Origin: an uncultured Ignavibacteria bacterium | Lineage (GTDB): Bacteria; Bacteroidota; Ignavibacteria; Ch128b | DNA: 64,000 nt | Direction: 5' to 3' | NCBI GenBank assembly: GCA_937944105.1 | Contig: CALDZP010000076.1 | Coordinates: forward strand, 1-64,000 | Shown here: positions 56,287-64,000 of the stretch, one piece after another | How the letters are laid out: every line of letters starts with the position of its first letter | Numbering within the stretch: the first letter of the stretch is position 1 | Translations under genes and position numbers: made by a program | The notes under the pieces: generated by a model | The model's database searches: none | What the model was told of the DNA's origin: nothing | What the model saw: the letters and a program-made list of their open reading frames with translations, nothing else

Positions 56287-58932
56287 ATGAATATGACATC
56301 ACTTGATTTGAATAAAATTTTGTTCGATATCTTTGGCTATACTTCATTTCGTGAGCCCCAGAAAGAGATAATCAAATCAATCCTTCAAGGTGATGATATT
56401 CTTGCAATTTTACCTACTGGTGCTGGTAAATCAATTTGTTATCAATTACCTTCTTTAATCCTTGAAGGATTAACGATTGTAATTTCACCACTTATTTCCT
56501 TAATGCAAGATCAGGTTGAACAAATTAAACATAAAATTCCAGCAGCTTATTTAAACAGTTTTCAAACTTTCAAAGAACAGCAAATAATAAGTGCAAAAAT
56601 TCTCGAAGGCAAAATTAAATTACTTTACGTTTCTCCAGAAAAATTCAACACAGATGGTTTTAAAGAACTTATAAAAAAAATTAAAGTATCACTCATAGCA
56701 GTTGATGAAGCACATTGCATAAGTCAATGGGGACACGATTTTAGACCAAGTTATCTTAAAATTCCTGATGTTTTCAATGAAATACCCAGATGCACAGTAG
56801 CAGCATTTACAGCAACGGCAACACCAGAAGTTAGAGCTGATATAATTCAAAAACTTAAACTTCTAACACCTAAAATTTTTGTAAAAGGATTTTTTAGAGC
56901 CAATATATATTTAGAAGTAATAAAAATTAAAAATCGAGTAGAAAAAATTTATGATTTTTTAAATGAAATTAAAGGTTCAAAAATTATTTATTGCCCAACT
57001 CGAAAAGATACCGAAGATCTAAATGAAAAATTACTTAAACAGAATTTTAATTCCCTCCCATATCATGCTGGAATGACAAAGGATGAACGAAAAACAATAC
57101 AGGAATTTTTCACCGACAATAAATCTGACATCATAGTTGCGACAAATGCATTTGGAATGGGAATTAATAAACCAGACATAAGATCTGTAATACATTTTGG
57201 TATGCCAGGTTCGATTGAAAGTTACTATCAGGAAATTGGAAGAGCGGGACGGGATGGATTTAAATCTTTTGCTTACCTACTTTATAATAGTAATGATAAA
57301 AAAATTCATGAATATTTTCTCTTAAACTCTTTTCCTGAAAGAAAAACAATTCTAAATTTTTATAATCGAATTAATGATTACTTAAAACTTAGTATTGGTG
57401 AACAATCTAAAAACATAATTCCACTTGATTATAAAAAAATCAATTTAATATTGAATGAATCAATTCCAGAACAACAAATCCATTCAATCCTTTCAATTTT
57501 AGAAAAAAATGAAATTATAAAAATCGTCTCCGAAAATGATTATGTTACAATACGGGTAAACATCACTCCATCACAATTCAATCAATTAGAAGACAACCTC
57601 ACAACAAATGAGAATACAATTCTCGAGATTTTATTTAGAAAATATGGAACAAAGATAAATCGACAAGAAATAAACATTAATCATTCAAGCTTAATCGATG
57701 AAACTGAAATTTATTATTCACAAATCGAAGAGATATTAAATTCTCTCGAACAGAAAGGAATAATTGATTATAAAGTAACTTCATACAACGAAGGATTCTA
57801 TTTTACAACTCCCCGCACATATCCTGAAATGCTACCAATTAATTTTGCTGAGATTGATGAACATCGATCAAGAGGATTTGCAAAAATTCATGAGATGGAA
57901 AAATTTGTTAACTCCAATGAATGTAGATGGAAATTTATTCTCCAGTATTTTGGCGAAGATGTTCCAGATAATTTCAAGTGTGAAAATTGTGATAATTGTA
58001 AAGATAAAACTCGAATAATAGATTTTGCATCTTTTGATATTGAAAAAGAAATTTTGAAAACCGTCAAAGAAGTTAATGGAAAATTTGGAGTCAATACAAT
58101 CATCGATATACTAAGGGGGTCTAAATCAAAAAAGGTTATGGAATATAATCTCTATAATGTTTCAACTTACGGATTCTTAAGTGGAGTGAGTAAAGAAAAA
58201 ATCAAACAAAAAATAAATGAACTGATATTAAGCAATAAAATTGAGAAAGATGCTTCACTCTATCCAACTTTATCGCTCACCCCCAAAGGCGAAGAAGAAC
58301 TGATAAATGAAAAAATTGTAGAATTAAAAATAGAACAGAAGAGGTCTTCAGTACCATCAGGAGATTTAAGAAAAAATATTCCTTTATATGAGAGATTAAA
58401 AAATGTCAGAAAAACTTTATCAGCAAAATTTAACCAACCCGAATTCTTAGTTTGCCCCGATGAAGTCTTAAAAGAAATTTCTATCAAAATGCCCAAAACG
58501 AGAGAGGAATTTCTAGTTATTGATGGAATGACCGAAAGGATTTTTTTGAAGTGCGGTGAATCCATGATAGAAGAAATTATTAATTACCTATCCGAACAAC
58601 AAAATGATAACAAAGAAAAAGTTCTTCCTGAAAATATCCGTATAACATTAAATATGGTTAAAGAAGGACTTAGTCTAATTGAAATAAGCGAAAAAAGAAA
58701 TCTCAGCGATACAATTATTTCGGAACACATCATAACATTGATTGAAAATTCATTCGATATTGATATCAAAAAATTAATTCCTGATGAACACATTCAATTA
58801 ATAGAAAAAGCCATAAATGAATTAAATACAAACTTTCTGCCTTCAATAAAAGCAAAATTACCAGATGATATTTCTTATGCCGAAATTCGAATATTAATGA
58901 GTCACAAAAAAAAATATCAAAATAAGATATAA
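56287..58932 (+). CDS. recQ: RecQ family ATP-dependent DNA helicase
   Basis: This 881-residue 3'-5' helicase acts in recombination repair. It has Walker A Pro-Thr-Gly-Ala-Gly-Lys-Ser (43-49), the DEAH box at 140 (Asp-Glu-Ala-His-Cys-Ile-Ser-Gln-Trp-Gly-His-Asp) and Gln-Glu-Ile-Gly-Arg-Ala-Gly-Arg-Asp motif VI near 315. A four-cysteine zinc motif (Cys-Arg-Trp ... Cys-Glu-Asn-Cys-Asp-Asn-Cys) comes only at about 546-573. Then follow a winged helix (about 580-680), an HRDC domain (about 695-770) and a C-terminal HTH_40-like helical region (about 785-875). The 190-residue segment between helicase core and zinc motif is longer than in E. coli RecQ. A terminator follows. Confidence 0.95.
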   Translation: MNMTSLDLNKILFDIFGYTSFREPQKEIIKSILQGDDILAILPTGAGKSICYQLPSLILEGLTIVISPLISLMQDQVEQIKHKIPAAYLNSFQTFKEQQIISAKILEGKIKLLYVSPEKFNTDGFKELIKKIKVSLIAVDEAHCISQWGHDFRPSYLKIPDVFNEIPRCTVAAFTATATPEVRADIIQKLKLLTPKIFVKGFFRANIYLEVIKIKNRVEKIYDFLNEIKGSKIIYCPTRKDTEDLNEKLLKQNFNSLPYHAGMTKDERKTIQEFFTDNKSDIIVATNAFGMGINKPDIRSVIHFGMPGSIESYYQEIGRAGRDGFKSFAYLLYNSNDKKIHEYFLLNSFPERKTILNFYNRINDYLKLSIGEQSKNIIPLDYKKINLILNESIPEQQIHSILSILEKNEIIKIVSENDYVTIRVNITPSQFNQLEDNLTTNENTILEILFRKYGTKINRQEININHSSLIDETEIYYSQIEEILNSLEQKGIIDYKVTSYNEGFYFTTPRTYPEMLPINFAEIDEHRSRGFAKIHEMEKFVNSNECRWKFILQYFGEDVPDNFKCENCDNCKDKTRIIDFASFDIEKEILKTVKEVNGKFGVNTIIDILRGSKSKKVMEYNLYNVSTYGFLSGVSKEKIKQKINELILSNKIEKDASLYPTLSLTPKGEEELINEKIVELKIEQKRSSVPSGDLRKNIPLYERLKNVRKTLSAKFNQPEFLVCPDEVLKEISIKMPKTREEFLVIDGMTERIFLKCGESMIEEIINYLSEQQNDNKEKVLPENIRITLNMVKEGLSLIEISEKRNLSDTIISEHIITLIENSFDIDIKKLIPDEHIQLIEKAINELNTNFLPSIKAKLPDDISYAEIRILMSHKKKYQNKI

Positions 58933-58980
58933 ATTTGATTTATCAATTTTATTTGCAATTAAAAACATTATTATAATTTC

Positions 58981-59141
58981 ATCATCATTCATTATTATTT
59001 TTTCGAAAAGCGTTACCGTTTATAATAACGCGAAAAATGTTATAGAAAAAAGAAAAATTTAAAAACATCAGCATCATTCATGATGCTTTTTTCGGATAGC
59101 GTTGCTAATTATGGTAACGGAAAGCTAGAAATAGAATAAAG
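58981..59141. repeat. Tandem direct repeat, each copy with two hairpins (period 89 bp)
   Basis: Copy 1 (58981-59050) and copy 2 (59070-59141) align without gaps at a constant offset of 89 bases. TTTTTTCG-A-AGCG is shared (58998-59012; 59087-59101). Before it is a CATCATTCAT-type hairpin, perfect only in copy 2. After it is a hairpin with arms CGTTA/TAACG in copy 1 and CGTTGC/GGTAACG in copy 2. The copy-2 first hairpin also serves as the recQ terminator. Confidence 0.75.
59070..59092 (+). terminator. Rho-independent terminator after recQ
   Basis: A 7-bp perfect stem (59070-59076 with 59081-59087) with a TTCA loop is followed at once by six T (59087-59092) on the plus strand. It is 138 bases after the recQ stop and just upstream of the NagZ-like gene. 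Confidence 0.8.
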
Positions 59142-59150
59142 GTCACATTT

Positions 59151-60920
59151 ATGAGCCACAAAAAATTTTTAATATTTACCTATATCATTTTACTCACAAT
59201 AACAGGATGTTCAAAAATGATAATTCAAAATATCAATGATGTAAGAATATACATCGAAAAAAAAGATGAATGGGTTGAAAATACTCTATCACAAATGTCT
59301 TTAGAAGAAAAAGCCGCTCAAATTGTTTTTCCAAATGTTAATGGAATTTATTTAAGCGATGACAGTCCCGAGTTCAAACGATTAGAATATTTAGTTAAAG
59401 AGAAAAAAGTCGGTGGACTGATTTTTTTCGTAAGTGATTTATATGAGCAGGTTGTTTTAACAAATAAGATGCAACGACTGGCAGAAATTCCCCTGTTAAT
59501 TGCTGCTGATTATGAACACGGAGTCACAATGAGAATAGAAGGAGCAACTCCTTTCCCGAACATCATGGCACTTGGTGCTGTTGATGATACAAACCTAACC
59601 TATGAAATGGCAAGAGTAATTGCAAAAGAAGCAAGAGCAATTGGAGTTCACCAAAACTATGCACCTGTTGCAGATGTTAACAATAATCCACTTAATCCCA
59701 TTATAAATTTTCGCTCTTTTGGAGAAAGTCCGGAACTGGTAGCAAGACATTCAAACGCATTCATAAAAGGTTTGCAAGATGGCGGAATGGTTGCAACATC
59801 CAAACATTTTCCAGGTCATGGAAACACAAGTATCGATTCTCATCTCGATTTACCAGTTTTGAAATCAAATCTTGATGAACTTAATAAAATTGAATTATAT
59901 CCATTTAAAGAAAACATTAAGGCTGGTGTTATGTCTATTATGGTCGGGCACCTTGCTGTTCCCGCAATTGAAGGTGACTCTGGTATTCCAGCATCGCTTT
60001 CTAAAAAAGTCATTTCTGACCTTCTTAAAAAGGAATTGGGATTTAATGGATTAGTTGTTACTGATGCTCTCAATATGCATGGGATAACAAATTATTATTC
60101 AACTGCACAGGCAACAATTGAAGCAATTAAAGCAGGTCATGATTGTATTCTTTTCCCTGATGATCCAGTCGAATCTATTGATGCAATTGTTAACGCTGTC
60201 AAAAGTGGCGTGTTGGATGAATCGAGATTGAATTATTCAGTCAGAAAAATTTTGATGACAAAAAAATGGCTGGGACTTGATAAATCTAAACTTGTTGATT
60301 TAGATAAAATATCTTCAGTAGTTGGAATAAAAGAACATCTGGAACTTGCAAAACTTATCTCAAGAAAATCTATTACATTACTGAAAAATGAAAGTAGTTT
60401 AATTCCCCTATCATTAAATGATAAAAAGAAAATTGCCCATATAATAATTGTAGATAGCAAAAATGACAATGATGGCGAATACTTTAGAAAAAATTTAGAA
60501 AAACGAATTGATAAAATTAAATCTTCAAAAATTTTAATAAATAGTGGAGAAATTGATTACCAATCTGCATTTGAAAATTGTATCGAATCAGATTTGATTG
60601 TTATCTCAATTTATTCAAAAGTTCGTTCTTATCAAGGTACATTAGGAATAAGCAATAAACAAAAAGAATTTGTCCAGGAAATTTTAAAGCTAAACAAACC
60701 ATGCATTATGATTTCTCATGGTAATCCTTATTTATTAGGTGAGTTCTCTGAAGTTAAAGCATACATAAACAATTATGGAGATTCAAAATTTTCTGAACTT
60801 GCAACTATCGAAGCTATTTTGGGTGAGATTGATATTGAAGGTAAATCGCCTATTTCTATTCCTTCTGCAAATATTAAAATTGGAGAAGGTATTCACATTA
60901 AATCAATAAAATCAAATTAA
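59151..60920 (+). CDS. Glycoside hydrolase family 3, NagZ-like lipoprotein
   Basis: This 589-residue GH3 enzyme resembles beta-N-acetylhexosaminidase NagZ, which removes GlcNAc from muropeptides. A lipoprotein signal (hydrophobic 6-18, Thr-Gly-Cys) puts it in the envelope, unlike cytosolic E. coli NagZ. The NagZ-specific Lys-His-Phe-Pro-Gly-His-Gly-x-Thr-x-x-Asp-Ser-His lies at 218-231 (Asp229/His231 acid-base dyad). The nucleophile is Asp305 in Val-Thr-Asp-Ala-Leu-Asn-Met. A C-terminal domain (about 400-589) is present, making it about 250 residues longer than E. coli NagZ. An AAAGG site supports the ATG. The structured repeat lies directly upstream. Confidence 0.9.
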   Translation: MSHKKFLIFTYIILLTITGCSKMIIQNINDVRIYIEKKDEWVENTLSQMSLEEKAAQIVFPNVNGIYLSDDSPEFKRLEYLVKEKKVGGLIFFVSDLYEQVVLTNKMQRLAEIPLLIAADYEHGVTMRIEGATPFPNIMALGAVDDTNLTYEMARVIAKEARAIGVHQNYAPVADVNNNPLNPIINFRSFGESPELVARHSNAFIKGLQDGGMVATSKHFPGHGNTSIDSHLDLPVLKSNLDELNKIELYPFKENIKAGVMSIMVGHLAVPAIEGDSGIPASLSKKVISDLLKKELGFNGLVVTDALNMHGITNYYSTAQATIEAIKAGHDCILFPDDPVESIDAIVNAVKSGVLDESRLNYSVRKILMTKKWLGLDKSKLVDLDKISSVVGIKEHLELAKLISRKSITLLKNESSLIPLSLNDKKKIAHIIIVDSKNDNDGEYFRKNLEKRIDKIKSSKILINSGEIDYQSAFENCIESDLIVISIYSKVRSYQGTLGISNKQKEFVQEILKLNKPCIMISHGNPYLLGEFSEVKAYINNYGDSKFSELATIEAILGEIDIEGKSPISIPSANIKIGEGIHIKSIKSN

Positions 60921-61041
60921 AGTATGAAAACTCTCCAATAAAAATAAGATGCATTATTTTCAGTAAATTATGGTTTGTTTCTTAATGCTCTTATAAATTC
61001 GCACCTCACCTGAAGAATATTAAAATAATTTTTATTTAATG

Positions 61042-61845
61042 TTACCTGGAGACTTTTGAATAATCCAGTTCACTACCAAGTAAACTGTGAGGAATTAAAA
61101 AAACCACCAGCATAACAATAGCTGCAATCAAAATCCACTTTTCAAAATTTTCATTTCTTTTCATCTTGTAGTATGCAAATAGCCAGAATATTAACGCAAT
61201 CAAAGTTTTATTATCCGTAAGATCAATTCCAAAAGGGAAGCCAGTCCACCACTCCCCAAAAGCATAGTATTGAACTAATGGACCAAAGATAAACCCGCCA
61301 ATTATTAAAAATAAAATCGTAAAACTTACAAGCCTGTTATAATTTTTGTTGGAATTAAAATATTCAAGACCACTTCTTACAGAAAAAACCATCGAAATAA
61401 AGATGAAAATAATATGTGGTATCAAAATCAAGGATGGAACATCTCCCTTGAATCTAAGCACGACTGATCTCTCTTCAGGAATTAGAATTGAATTACTATC
61501 AAAAAATAATTCAACCCGATATTCAATTTTTCCTGCTGGAGGTTGTGGTGGAATTTCAGCGACTAATTTATCGCCATCTCTTACCATTTTTACAACCGCC
61601 CATTCATCATCAGTCTTAAATCTTTTCCAGTATACATTACCAGTCACTTTTTCGTCTGGCACTGCTAACTGGATTTTATAATTAGTACTGGAAGAATGCG
61701 ATCGTTCCAATTTATATTTGAATTCACTTTTAGCAAATGTAATTTTACCAGTGATCGGATAAGTAGGTCCTGTGATTCTTTGATAATAAGCAGAGAAAAT
61801 TGTAATTACAAAAGCCAGTATCCAGAGTAAGGTATTTCTCTTCAT
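61042..61845 (-). CDS. Membrane protein with extracytoplasmic beta domain, unknown function
   Basis: I do not recognise this 267-residue protein. An N-terminal helix (5-20) is followed by a soluble, beta-rich extracytoplasmic domain (about 25-135) containing Tyr-Trp-Lys-Arg-Phe-Lys-Thr-Asp-Asp-Glu-Trp and Pro-Pro-Gln-Pro-Pro-Ala-Gly-Lys-Ile-Glu-Tyr-Arg-Val, fibronectin- or Ig-like in feel. Four further helices follow (about 138-155, 170-190, 212-228, 238-256). It lies 15 bases downstream of aat and has a good GGAG site, so the two are co-transcribed. Confidence 0.8.
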   Translation of the reverse strand: MKRNTLLWILAFVITIFSAYYQRITGPTYPITGKITFAKSEFKYKLERSHSSSTNYKIQLAVPDEKVTGNVYWKRFKTDDEWAVVKMVRDGDKLVAEIPPQPPAGKIEYRVELFFDSNSILIPEERSVVLRFKGDVPSLILIPHIIFIFISMVFSVRSGLEYFNSNKNYNRLVSFTILFLIIGGFIFGPLVQYYAFGEWWTGFPFGIDLTDNKTLIALIFWLFAYYKMKRNENFEKWILIAAIVMLVVFLIPHSLLGSELDYSKVSR

Positions 61846-61860
61846 TTTATCACTCCATTA

Positions 61861-62448
61861 TTAAATGAATGTAGTATTTGTTTGGTAAGCTTCTTCTAAT
61901 AATTTATTGAATTCATCCAGAGAAATTTCTTTTGCTCCAAACATCTCCAAATGTGGATTCAAGATCTGAACATCGAGAAGTTTAAATTGCCTTTCGACAA
62001 GATGCAAAATAAGATAAGCGAGTGCGACTTTTGATGCGTTCTCATGAAATGAGAACATACTTTCACCGAAAAATGCACCTTTAATCACCACTCCATACAG
62101 TCCACCTACGAGCTTATTCATAAAGTAGGTTTCTACGCTGTGAATATATCCAAGTTTATAAACTCTTTCATAAGCTTCAATTAATTCGTCGCTAATCCAG
62201 GTTCTTTCTCGTTTTGCACAATTTCTGATAACCTGCATTGGATCAACATCAAATTTAACATCAAATCTTTTTCTTTTAATTAGTTGCTTAACACTTCTTG
62301 GAATGTTGTAATTATCAAGTGGAATAATTGCACGAACATTCGGGTAGTACCATTCAATCTTTCCGGTAATTTCATCAGCCATAGGAAAAGCACCGATTGA
62401 ATATAGTCTTATCATATTTTCAGGTTCAAGTGTTTCATCAAAAAACAT
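61861..62448 (-). CDS. aat: Leucyl/phenylalanyl-tRNA-protein transferase
   Basis: This enzyme adds Leu or Phe to N-terminal Arg or Lys, marking proteins for ClpS/ClpAP degradation. The protein is 195 residues from the ATG at 62448; a TTG two codons upstream is possible and no Shine-Dalgarno sequence decides. Family motifs: Tyr-Ser-Ile-Gly-Ala-Phe-Pro-Met-Ala, Thr-Trp-Ile, Leu-Gly-Tyr-Ile-His-Ser-Val-Glu and Gly-Ala-Phe-Phe-Gly-Glu-Ser-Met-Phe-Ser ... Ala-Ser-Lys-Val-Ala-Leu. The usual Trp-Ser-Pro-Asp-Pro-Arg is Tyr-Tyr-Pro-Asn-Val-Arg here, and Asn-Pro-His-Leu replaces the usual Thr-x-His-Leu. Confidence 0.9.
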   Translation of the reverse strand: MFFDETLEPENMIRLYSIGAFPMADEITGKIEWYYPNVRAIIPLDNYNIPRSVKQLIKRKRFDVKFDVDPMQVIRNCAKRERTWISDELIEAYERVYKLGYIHSVETYFMNKLVGGLYGVVIKGAFFGESMFSFHENASKVALAYLILHLVERQFKLLDVQILNPHLEMFGAKEISLDEFNKLLEEAYQTNTTFI

Positions 62449-62641
62449 AGTCAATTCAATAAATGTATTTCAACATTTCTAACAAGAAAAATTCCAGTAT
62501 ATTATTAACTCTTGTTTCAATGAAGATTAATATTAATTCTCTTTTTACAACTTAAAAAATATCTACATGAACTTAGTGGACTTAGTGGTTCAATATTATT
62601 TACAAACCTATAACTTATAAAATAAGAGATTCTTGCTAATC

Positions 62642-63985
62642 TCAATAAATCTTCCTCAACTCAGCTCCCGGGAAATAGTGCTTTAAAATTTCTTCAAAGG
62701 ATTTCCCTTTCGATGCCATTACGGCACCACCAATTTGACAGAAACCAACCCCATGTCCCCAGCCAGCACCATAAAAAATAAACTTACATGGAATTTCACT
62801 GTTATCTTTAAAAATTGGCTCGACAATAAACGCAGAACTATACAGGTGTTTTTCTGATAAAGCTCTTCTAATTTCCAGTTCTTTCCCTATTATATATTCC
62901 TTTTTTGTTCCCACTATCTTCAATTTAATTATACGACCAGATTTTCCCCTTTCCAGTGGAATTAACTCTTTTATCTCACCAAAATCAATTCCAAGTTTCA
63001 TCTCAAGCAATGTTTTTAATGCGAGTTGCTTTATTTCTATTTTCCAGCGATAAAAGTCTTTTGTAATCAAATCAAATTCATTTAAAACTTTTTTAAGAAG
63101 TGACTCATCTTTTGTATTGCAATAAGCTTCAGGCGATGATTTAATAAACTTTTCAAATTCCTCTTCTGTTTTCGGTAAATGTTCATCTTTATCATCAAAA
63201 TCTCGAATAGACTTGAGGTAAGGGTAATAAACACTCTGCCACACATTTTGAAATTCTTCAGTTATCCCGCCACAACTTTTTGAATATCTTGCATCGCAAA
63301 TTCTATCATTATACATTAATACAATGCCACTGGTATCCTTAACAGCTTCAAGTGCAAGATTATTACTTAATCTGGTCAATCCTTGATATCTTTGACAATG
63401 ATCATCAGCACACACATCAAAATCCGTATGTTCGGATTTATCATACCAGACAATTTTTTGATTCTCATTCACTTGAGATTTTTCCATTGACACAGCATTT
63501 TTTCTATTTTCAAGTTGTGCAAGTAACCAGCTTCTCGAAACAATTGAATGAGCTTTTAAGTACTCAAAAGGACTTTCTGAATTCATTTCAGATGAAATTA
63601 CACTTTGCAAATACCTTTCAACTTCTATTTCATTAATTAGAATTAGCTTCCCTTGCTTATTTATAATCTTAAAACTACCCTCGAAACTTTCTTTCTCTTT
63701 TTGTTCCCAATGAAAATCTATTCCAATCGTAACATTTTCAACCTCAAATTTATATCGAGCATCTTCTATTGATTTATTAACTTTAAGCGGTTCAAAACTT
63801 AAACTTTCTCCCGAATAAATTATCTCGTTCTTCTCTTGCAAGATCAAATTCTTACCATTTGGCAATACTTTTAATTTTCTATCGCTTAATTTAATTTTAT
63901 TGTTCAGTATATATCCACCATAAATTTTGAATGTAATTGAATCTTGATTTTGTAAAATTCCAACTTTGATAATTGGTTGATTCAT
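62642..63985 (-). CDS. SpoIID/LytB domain protein
   Basis: This 447-residue protein has a SpoIID domain: Leu-Ile-Asn-Glu-Ile-Glu-Val-Glu-Arg-Tyr-Leu-Gln-Ser-Val-Ile-Ser-Ser-Glu-Met (about 117-135, with the conserved catalytic-type Glu), Ala-His-Ser-Ile-Val-Ser-Arg-Ser-Trp, Thr-x-Gly-Ile-Val-Leu, Tyr-Ser-Lys-Ser-Cys-Gly-Gly, and near the end Gly-Trp-Gly-His-Gly-Val-Gly-Phe-Cys-Gln-Ile-Gly-Gly-Ala. SpoIID-type enzymes are lytic transglycosylases that cut denuded glycan strands. No signal peptide is visible at the chosen ATG (63985), which is odd for a wall enzyme. The start is only 15 bases from the window edge and a longer N-terminus upstream cannot be checked. Confidence 0.88.
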   Translation of the reverse strand: MNQPIIKVGILQNQDSITFKIYGGYILNNKIKLSDRKLKVLPNGKNLILQEKNEIIYSGESLSFEPLKVNKSIEDARYKFEVENVTIGIDFHWEQKEKESFEGSFKIINKQGKLILINEIEVERYLQSVISSEMNSESPFEYLKAHSIVSRSWLLAQLENRKNAVSMEKSQVNENQKIVWYDKSEHTDFDVCADDHCQRYQGLTRLSNNLALEAVKDTSGIVLMYNDRICDARYSKSCGGITEEFQNVWQSVYYPYLKSIRDFDDKDEHLPKTEEEFEKFIKSSPEAYCNTKDESLLKKVLNEFDLITKDFYRWKIEIKQLALKTLLEMKLGIDFGEIKELIPLERGKSGRIIKLKIVGTKKEYIIGKELEIRRALSEKHLYSSAFIVEPIFKDNSEIPCKFIFYGAGWGHGVGFCQIGGAVMASKGKSFEEILKHYFPGAELRKIY

Positions 63986-64000
63986 TTTAAGTAAACCATT

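Noticed and set aside
59123-59134. AGCTAGAAATAG resembling a Cas9 guide-RNA scaffold piece
   Set aside because: Only 12 bases, no anti-repeat or cas genes; that match is to an engineered loop and is chance.

Overview
The window is AT-rich chromosomal DNA, most likely from the Ignavibacteria/Chlorobi side of the Bacteroidota (Ignavibacterium- or Melioribacter-like). This is an inference from gene content. There is a TonB-dependent receptor with a carboxypeptidase-like N-terminal domain, a very large secreted protein with a type IX secretion (T9SS)-like C-terminal domain, a PorV/PorQ-type protein, LPS core genes (heptosyltransferase, KdtA, RfaE1, RfaE2), a membrane pyrophosphatase and many lipoproteins. 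No rRNA, tRNA, CRISPR array, prophage or intact insertion sequence was recognised. Most of the window reads as ordinary housekeeping chromosome on the minus strand.

Layout. 1-5.0 kb (minus): a MauE/DoxX-like membrane protein cut by the window edge, a membrane-anchored rhodanese, then a sugar nucleotidyltransferase-metK-ahcY run (SAM synthesis and recycling) and an 88-residue orphan. 5.2-9.3 kb (plus): heptosyltransferase, KdtA and a lipoprotein amidohydrolase. 9.3-10.3 kb: non-coding, packed with REP-like palindromes. 10.3-17.7 kb (minus): UPF0210 protein with its ACT partner, acyl-CoA dehydrogenase, M48 lipoprotein protease, FecCD permease, ObgE and an unrecognised 423-residue protein. 18.06-19.01 kb (plus): a decayed DUF697 gene. 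19.2-27.8 kb (minus): a four-gene cell-envelope operon (exported unknown protein, TonB receptor, 1209-residue T9SS-like protein, PorV-like protein) closed by a clear terminator. 28.0-34.1 kb (minus): rpsF-ssb-rpsR-rplI, hppA, pth, rplY, prs. 34.2-46.9 kb (minus): an LppM-like lipoprotein, a protease/propeller/barrel fusion, RNase R, TamB, RfaE2 and RfaE1, with an FmdB-type zinc-ribbon gene on the plus strand. 47.1-50 kb: a thiamine-binding-like protein and a GH20 glycosidase. 50.1-50.6 kb: a MITE-like element. 50.6-56.1 kb: ygeW and ygeY divergent from ygfK. 56.3-64 kb: recQ, a tandemly repeated pair of hairpins, a NagZ-like lipoprotein, a membrane protein, aat and a SpoIID-domain protein.

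How the genes fit together. Several modules serve the envelope: LPS inner core (5.2-7.5 kb and 45.4-46.9 kb), outer-membrane assembly (TamB), peptidoglycan or amino-sugar breakdown (GH20, GH3/NagZ, SpoIID) and export (TonB/T9SS/PorV operon). The most interesting metabolic module is the ygeW/ygeY/ygfK trio, which in other bacteria belongs to a cluster linked to anaerobic purine (urate) degradation. Here it occurs without the other usual members in the window. The best candidates for something little described are the 19.2-27.8 kb operon, the three-part protein at 35.5-38.7 kb, the structured tandem repeat at 58.98-59.14 kb and the REP-like palindrome family, whose inner hairpin varies in sequence but keeps its pairing.
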